From Streptomyces sp. NP-1717 (GTDB lineage: Bacteria > Actinomycetota > Actinomycetes > Streptomycetales > Streptomycetaceae): a stretch of DNA of 50,460 nucleotides. The stretch spans positions 1-50,460 of the forward strand of contig NZ_JAAPBF010000034.1 in the NCBI RefSeq assembly GCF_022695985.1, written 5' to 3'. Positions 45,647 through 50,460 of the stretch are shown here, piece after piece. The notes under the pieces were generated by a model, which was given only the letters and a program-made list of their open reading frames with translations, searched no databases and was not told the origin of the DNA. How positions within the stretch are numbered: the first letter of the stretch is position 1; every line of letters starts with the position of its first letter. The translations under genes and the position numbers were made by a program.

Positions 45647-46219
45647 TCAGCGCTCGCCGCCCGGCACCCACAGCACGTCTCCGACCTCCTTGTTGGCCAC
45701 CCTGGCCAGGATGAACAGGAGGTCGGAGAGCCGGTTGAGATACGTCGCCGTCAGCGGGTTCATGCTCTCCCCGTGCGCCTCGAACGCCGCCCACGTCGAG
45801 CGCTCCGCGCGCCGTACGACGGTGCACGCCTGGTGCAGCAGCGCCGCCCCGGCCGTACCGCCGGGGAGGATGAAACTGCGCAGCTTCTCGACCTCCTCCA
45901 GGAAGCGGTCGCAGTCCGCCTCCAGCTTGTCGATGTACGACTGCTCGACGCGCAGCGGCGGGTACTCGGGTGCCTCGATCACCGGTGTGGAGAGGTCGGC
46001 GCCGACGTCGAAGAGGTCGTTCTGGACCCGGACGAGGACCTTCACGACGTCGTCCCTCAGCTGCCCGAGCGCGATCGCCCCACCGATGACGGCGTTGGCC
46101 TCGTTGGCGTCGGCGTAGGCGGCGATCCGCAGGTCGGTCTTGGCCGTACGGCTCATGTCACCGAGCGCCGTGGTGCCCTTGTCGCCGGTACGGGTGTAGA
46201 TACGCGTCAGATTGACCAT
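45647..46219 (-). CDS. Cob(I)alamin adenosyltransferase, PduO type
   Basis: This 190-residue trimeric enzyme transfers adenosyl from ATP to cob(I)alamin, making coenzyme B12. It has the ATP loop TRTGDKGTTALGDMSR (9-24), KTDLRIAAYADANEANAVIG, the conserved VRRAERSTWAA and LNRLSDLLFILAR. The product is needed by adenosylcobalamin enzymes such as methylmalonyl-CoA mutase. ATG 46219 is the only start near the conserved N-terminus. The one-base gap to the convergent neighbour leaves no room for a terminator. Confidence 0.95.
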   Translation of the reverse strand: MVNLTRIYTRTGDKGTTALGDMSRTAKTDLRIAAYADANEANAVIGGAIALGQLRDDVVKVLVRVQNDLFDVGADLSTPVIEAPEYPPLRVEQSYIDKLEADCDRFLEEVEKLRSFILPGGTAGAALLHQACTVVRRAERSTWAAFEAHGESMNPLTATYLNRLSDLLFILARVANKEVGDVLWVPGGER

Positions 46220-46542
46220 GCGGCCAGCCTAGGCCGTGTCGTCCGGGACACCGGCGCGGCGCCGCGCGGCGCCTTTTGGCAGGGCGAGTTGGGGCGGGAG
46301 TCCGGAGGCCACCTCACGCGAGGCACACGTGACACCGGGCGGAAGGCGCTCAAGTACGCTGTACGGCAAGGCTGATGGGCCGACTCGCGTCGTGTACGGA
46401 TGTGATGTCCGTCATGTGAGACGTGACGCGCATCTCTTCCCCACCACAGGGCACCTCACGACCGATAACCTCCGGCAGAGAGCAAATGTAAAGCGTGTGT
46501 TAAGGCACTCGCGGGTCCGGACCGGAAATCAAGGGGTACGTC
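46220..46542. other. Divergent intergenic region
   Basis: This 323-bp stretch between divergently transcribed genes must hold both promoters, but no pair of -35 and -10 boxes with 16-18 bp spacing stands out. It carries a GC palindrome with four Ts (46258-46277). There is a purine-rich, lower-GC patch at 46480-46502, close to the dehydrogenase gene. No small gene is evident. Confidence 0.4.
46258..46277 (+). terminator. GGCGCC hairpin with T-run
   Basis: GGCGCC (46258-46263), GCGC, GGCGCC (46268-46273), then TTTT. It points along the + strand but no + strand gene ends nearby, so it may stop antisense transcripts or be incidental. Confidence 0.35.
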
Positions 46543-47391
46543 GTGGCCAGGAAGCTCGCCGTCATCGGTGCCGGACTCATGGGGTCCGGAATCGCGCAGG
46601 TCTCGGCCCAGGCGGGCTGGGACGTCGTCCTGCGAGACGTGACCGACGACGCCCTGGCCCGTGGCAAGGACGCGATCCGCGCCTCGTACGCCAGATTCGT
46701 CGCCAAGGGCAGGCTGGAAGAGGCGGACGCGGACGCCGCGCTCTCCCGGATCACCACGACCACCGATCTGGACGCCGCGGCCGACGCCGACATCGTCGTC
46801 GAGGCCGTCTTCGAGAAGCTCGACATCAAGCACGAGATCTTCCGGGCGCTCGACAAGCTCGTACGCGACGACACCGTCCTCGCCTCCAACACCTCGGCGA
46901 TCCCGATCACCAAGATCGCGGCGGCGACGGAGCGTCCCGAGCGCGTCGTCGGCGCCCACTTCTTCTCGCCCGTACCGATGATGAACCTCTGCGAACTGGT
47001 ACGCGGCTACAAGACCAGCGACGAAACCCTCGCCACCACACGGGAGTTCGCCGAATCGGTCGGCAAGACCTGCATCGTCGTCAACCGTGACGTCGCGGGC
47101 TTCGTCACCACCAGGCTCATCACCGCCCTGGTCGTCGAGGCGGCCAAGCTCCAGGAGTCGGGCGTCGCCACCGCCGAGGACATCGACATCGCGTGCAAGC
47201 TCGGCTTCGGCCACGCCATGGGGCCGCTCGCCACCGCCGACCTCACGGGCGTCGACATCCTGCTGCACGCCGCCGACAACATCTACACCGAGTCGCAGGA
47301 CGAGAAGTTCGCGGCGCCGGAGCTGATGCGCCGGATGGTGGACGCGGGTGACATCGGGCGCAAGAGCGGGCAGGGCTTCTACAAGCACTGA
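46543..47391 (+). CDS. 3-hydroxybutyryl-CoA dehydrogenase
   Basis: This 282-residue enzyme has the NAD-binding motif GAGLMGSGIA (9-18), VEAVFEKLDIKH, the NTSAIPI loop with catalytic His139 in VGAHFFSPVPMM, and the C-terminal helical domain DVAGFVTTRL with GPLATADLTGVDI. It interconverts acetoacetyl-CoA and 3-hydroxybutyryl-CoA, for use in butyrate, PHB or ethylmalonyl-CoA routes. The family also includes longer-chain FadB-like enzymes, but length and motifs fit the short-chain form. GTG 46543 has AAGGGG 7 nt upstream. Confidence 0.94.
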   Translation: MARKLAVIGAGLMGSGIAQVSAQAGWDVVLRDVTDDALARGKDAIRASYARFVAKGRLEEADADAALSRITTTTDLDAAADADIVVEAVFEKLDIKHEIFRALDKLVRDDTVLASNTSAIPITKIAAATERPERVVGAHFFSPVPMMNLCELVRGYKTSDETLATTREFAESVGKTCIVVNRDVAGFVTTRLITALVVEAAKLQESGVATAEDIDIACKLGFGHAMGPLATADLTGVDILLHAADNIYTESQDEKFAAPELMRRMVDAGDIGRKSGQGFYKH

Positions 47392-47599
47392 CCTTCGCGC
47401 GTCCGGGCGGCCGGCGGGCGCCGAGCGACACCGACCGGTCGCTCCTCACCCCGCCGGGTGAATTCGGTATCAGTTCGCTCACGGACGGCAACTTCCGCGG
47501 CCGCACGGCTGTCAGTTGTTGCACAGAGACATCGCTTGAACGCATCGCACGCAGACCGAGAACACAGACGCGGAGCACAGAGGCATTCGGGGAGCGCAT

Positions 47600-47923
47600 A
47601 TGCACATCAGGGGCGACCACGCCGAACTGGTCGTCGAGGGCCGCCTCGACGTCCGCAGCGCGGCGGACGCCCGTACGGTCCTGCACACGGCCGTCGACGA
47701 CGGAACAGGCGACCTGGTGCTCGATCTGACCGGACTGGATTCCTGGGACGCCACGGGCCTCGGCGTCATCATGGGCGCGCACCGCAGGGCCGGACGCTGC
47801 GGACGCAGACTCGTCCTGCGCGGCGTGCCGACCCAGATGCAGCGACTGCTGGTGGCCACCCGGCTGCACCGCATCCTCGCCATCGAGGGCGGCATCGCAG
47901 CAGAATCGCTTCCGCGCGTCTGA
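47600..47923 (+). CDS. STAS-domain anti-sigma factor antagonist
   Basis: This 107-residue protein is a single STAS domain: AELVVEGRLDVRSAADARTVL, LVLDLTGLDSWDATGLGVIMGAHRRA, then LVLRGVPTQMQRLL. In SpoIIAA the site at this helix is D-S-S-G with the second Ser phosphorylated by an anti-sigma kinase; here it is D-A-T-G, so Thr would be the acceptor. It would bind and release an anti-sigma factor in the cytosol. No anti-sigma or sigma gene is adjacent. ATG 47600 has GGGGAG 7 nt upstream. The next gene is 272 nt downstream. Confidence 0.88.
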   Translation: MHIRGDHAELVVEGRLDVRSAADARTVLHTAVDDGTGDLVLDLTGLDSWDATGLGVIMGAHRRAGRCGRRLVLRGVPTQMQRLLVATRLHRILAIEGGIAAESLPRV

Positions 47924-48195
47924 CGCCCGAACGCCGAACGCCCGAACGTCCCGACGTCCGGACCGCGGGCACCGCCCGCCCGGTGTCCGTGCCCCCGGGG
48001 CCGCGCACAATCCTCACGAGACCGTGACGTCTCGGACGAGGTGGCACCCCGGCTGTTCCTGGATACTGTGCGGAGGTTTAGGGTTCGGCCGTCGGCCGGC
48101 CAACAACCCATGCGGCGGGCACCGGACCAGAAGCGACAGCGGGGCGTGCGAGGCCGGGAGGGCAACCGCACGCCACGATCTGGGGGGCTTTGACG

Positions 48196-50460
48196 ATGAA
48201 CCCGACCGACCCGACCCATCCCAAGGACCCGCGTCCCGAGGGTGCCGGGCGCGCCGACGACAGCCCCGCGGAGGGCGCCGACCGGCCGAACCCGTGGCTG
48301 TCGCACCCGGCGCCCGCGCGCACCGTCGAGCTGATCTCGGGCGACTTCCTGATCACCGTCAACCCCGTCGACGGCAGCGAGATCGAGCCCTGCCCGCCGG
48401 GTTCGCAGCCGCCCACCCCCGTCAGGCTCGACGCCGACGAGCGCGCCGAGCAGCGCCGGGCAGGCCGGCCGCCCATACCGCCGGGCCCCGGCGCGCCCCC
48501 GTTCCCGCTGCTGGAGCGTCAGGAGGAGCGCGAGCGGCTCGTCGGGCTGCTGGGGCGCGGGCACTCCGTACGTCTCACGGGCTCGGCCGGCTCCGGCCGT
48601 ACCGCGCTCCTCGAAGCCGTCGCCACCGACTGCGAGGACCTCGCCCCGGACGGGGTCGTACGGCTCTCCGGCCACCACCGCACCGTCACCGAGCTGCTGT
48701 ACGAGCTGTACGCGGCCGTCTACCGCTCCGTCCTGCACCGCCCCGACCGCGCCGGACTGCTCGGGCTGGTCCGCGGCATCGGCGCCGTCGTCGTCCTCGA
48801 CGACCTCGAATTCGGCGGCGACCCGCTGGACGAACTGCTCGAAGCCGCGCCCGAATGCGCCTTCCTCCTCGCGGTCACCCCCGACGTGGACGCCCCCATC
48901 GGCCGCTCCAGGCTCGAAGAGGTCCTGCTCGGCGGCCTCGGTCGCGGCGCCTCGCTCGATCTGCTGGAGCGCGCCACGGGACGCCCCCTCACCGACGAGG
49001 AGGCGAACTGGGCCGGCGACCTCTGGTTCGAGTCCGAGGGGCTGCCGCAGCGCTTCGTCCAGGCGGGCGCGCTGCTGCGCGGGCGCGACAGCCTGCGCGC
49101 CGGCTCCGGTGCGTACGAGAGCGACGGGGTCTTCGTCCACGAGCTTGACGACGTGCCGTACGGCCGGGGACAGGGTTCGCCGGAGGGCGACGGGCCCGCC
49201 GCCGACGGGCAGCACGACGTACCGCTGCCGACCCTCGGCGAGGGCGCGGCGCCCGCCGTGCTGCTCGCCTCCCGGCTCGGCGAGGCCGCGCGGGAGACAT
49301 TGCGCTTCGCCGTCGCGCTCGGCGGCGAGGTGCCGCACCAGGCCCATCTGCCGGCCCTGGTGGGCGACACCCACGCGGACGCCGCCGTCGGCGAACTCAT
49401 GAACGCCGGGCTCCTGTCGCCCGTGGGCCCGCGCTACCGGCTCGCCGCCGGGGCGCTGACCCAACTGGAGGCGCGGGGATACGGCGTCGAGGCCACGTCC
49501 CGCGCGCACACCGCCGTCCAGCACTTCACCTGGTGGGCCGGCCATCCGTCGGTCACCCCCCGGCGGGCCGCGTCCGAGGCGGACGCGCTGCTCGCCGCGA
49601 TGACGCCCCTGGTCTCCAGCGGCGAGCCCGGGCACGCGAGCGCCGCCGTCCTGCTGGCCAGGGGCGCGGCGCCCGCCTTCATGGCGGGGCTGCACTGGGG
49701 CGCCTGGGAGCGCGCGCTGCGGATCGGCCAGGAAGCGGCCAGGATCGCCGGAGAGGTCGCCGAAGAAGCCTATTTCCACCATGAGTTGGGGATCCTCGCG
49801 CTCTGCGTCGGACGTCTGGACCGGGCCCGCGCCGAGCTGGAGACCTCCATCGGCATGCGCGGCGCGGTCGCGGACAAGCGGGGCACCCTGTCAGGGCGCA
49901 GGGCGCTGGCCCTGGTCTCCGACCGGGAGAACGCGAACACACCGGCCGCGTTCGCCAAGGCCGACGCCGAAGCGCCGGTGTCGCCGCCGCGCGGCGTGTC
50001 CATGGTCGTACCCGTCCTGAAGCCGCCCTCGCCGGACGACCGGCTGACGCTGGTCACCCGCCGCGACGACACCCCGCCGGCGGGCGCCCCCGCCGGCACG
50101 TCGTCCGCGCGCCGGCGTCGTCCGGTACTGGGCGGGGCCCGCCGCAACCTGGTCGCCGCCGGCGCGGGCGCGGTGCTCGCCGCCGTCCTGGGCACGGTCG
50201 TCACGCTCGGGGCCTCGGGCAACGACACACCGACGGACCGGGTCCAGACCGACCACTCGGCGGACGACGACGACGGCGCCGGCTACGACACCGAGACGCC
50301 CGCGGACGCGAGCACGAAGCGGCCCGCCGAGCCGGGCGGCGTCCCGGGCACCACGAGTTCGGGCGCGCCGACGCCCGGCACGAGCGGCGGATCCGAGTCC
50401 GCGGACCCGGGCGACAGCCCGTCCGACGACCCGTCGGAACCGGACGACGAGCCGGATCCC
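48196..50460 (+). CDS. Large P-loop ATPase-like protein with a C-terminal membrane segment (partial)
   Basis: 755 codons are visible; the frame is still open at the window end. After a Pro/Asp-rich N-terminus and a small domain with VELISGDFLITVNPVDGSEIEP comes a STAND/AAA-like region: P-loop GSAGSGRT (129-136), where Arg135 replaces the usual Lys, then VVVLDDLEF as Walker B. Helical, TPR-like sequence follows (about 390-575), then a basic stretch, a membrane helix VAAGAGAVLAAVLGTVVTLG and a disordered acidic tail of Asp, Pro, Ser and Gly. The ATPase part would be cytosolic and the tail outside. ATG 48196 is preceded by GGGG. The function is not known; a signalling ATPase is the best guess. 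Confidence 0.75.
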   Translation, partial: MNPTDPTHPKDPRPEGAGRADDSPAEGADRPNPWLSHPAPARTVELISGDFLITVNPVDGSEIEPCPPGSQPPTPVRLDADERAEQRRAGRPPIPPGPGAPPFPLLERQEERERLVGLLGRGHSVRLTGSAGSGRTALLEAVATDCEDLAPDGVVRLSGHHRTVTELLYELYAAVYRSVLHRPDRAGLLGLVRGIGAVVVLDDLEFGGDPLDELLEAAPECAFLLAVTPDVDAPIGRSRLEEVLLGGLGRGASLDLLERATGRPLTDEEANWAGDLWFESEGLPQRFVQAGALLRGRDSLRAGSGAYESDGVFVHELDDVPYGRGQGSPEGDGPAADGQHDVPLPTLGEGAAPAVLLASRLGEAARETLRFAVALGGEVPHQAHLPALVGDTHADAAVGELMNAGLLSPVGPRYRLAAGALTQLEARGYGVEATSRAHTAVQHFTWWAGHPSVTPRRAASEADALLAAMTPLVSSGEPGHASAAVLLARGAAPAFMAGLHWGAWERALRIGQEAARIAGEVAEEAYFHHELGILALCVGRLDRARAELETSIGMRGAVADKRGTLSGRRALALVSDRENANTPAAFAKADAEAPVSPPRGVSMVVPVLKPPSPDDRLTLVTRRDDTPPAGAPAGTSSARRRRPVLGGARRNLVAAGAGAVLAAVLGTVVTLGASGNDTPTDRVQTDHSADDDDGAGYDTETPADASTKRPAEPGGVPGTTSSGAPTPGTSGGSESADPGDSPSDDPSEPDDEPDP

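Overview
The window is about 50 kb of very GC-rich DNA that reads as a Streptomyces chromosome (or a very close relative). The evidence is the strong third-position GC bias, frequent GTG/TTG starts, a conservon-type sensor kinase with a Roadblock protein, a chitinase promoter with the 12-bp direct repeats typical of Streptomyces chi genes, and the gene order lysA-hom-thrC-thrB-rho-(LCP)-rpmE-prfA-prmC-tsaC-(LMW phosphatase-like)-wecA-atpIBEFHAGDC. Most of the right two thirds is conserved core genome; the first 13 kb is more accessory.

Layout. 1-193: lysine-rich C-terminal tail of a DNA-binding type protein. 410-928 (-): hemerythrin-like protein. 1108-3789 (+): secreted GH97 glycosidase with NEW3-like and NPCBM-like domains. 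4005-5216 (+): FAD monooxygenase. 5361-13236 (-): one long operon of NIT-domain sensor kinase, Roadblock protein, lipoprotein solute-binding protein, a fused LivH-LivM permease, LivG and LivF. 13995-14066 (-): tRNA-Arg(CCG). 14239-15770 (+): orphan receiver protein and an arginyl-tRNA-synthetase-like protein without the catalytic core. 15823-20861 (+): lysA, hom, thrC, thrB, the aspartate-family branch to lysine and threonine. 21253-23322: rho with a long leader. 23491-25218: secreted trypsin-like protease with FG-GAP-like repeats. 25448-26557: LytR-CpsA-Psr cell-wall ligase. 26693-30620: translation genes rpmE, prfA, prmC, tsaC, then a phosphatase-like protein that lacks the catalytic cysteine. 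30828-32231: wecA-like glycan initiator. 32497-40310: complete F1Fo ATP synthase operon. 40445-40891: DUF2550. 40961-42823 (-): GH18 chitinase. 43029-44905 (-): NarL-type two-component pair. 45067-45645 (+): membrane protein. 45647-46219 (-): cobalamin adenosyltransferase. 46543-47391 (+): 3-hydroxybutyryl-CoA dehydrogenase. 47600-47923 (+): STAS-domain protein. 48196-end (+): large ATPase-like membrane protein cut by the window edge.

How parts fit. The sensor kinase/Roadblock pair sits at the head of an amino-acid/amide-type ABC uptake operon, which suggests sensing coupled to uptake. The LysA/Hom/ThrC/ThrB block makes lysine and threonine. RF1 and its methylase PrmC are adjacent, as usual. 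The ATP synthase operon carries hairpins at three junctions (leader, atpH-atpA, atpD-atpC) that may tune subunit ratios. Many gene ends are marked by strong GC-rich hairpins.

The best candidates for something under-described are: the Cys-to-Ser LMW-phosphatase homologue, the core-less ArgRS paralogue beside tRNA-Arg(CCG), the two-gene conservon fused to an ABC operon with a LivH-LivM fusion, the rho leader with a possible small ORF, and the ATPase with Arg in its P-loop at the right edge. All functional statements rest on motif reading; no database search was run.
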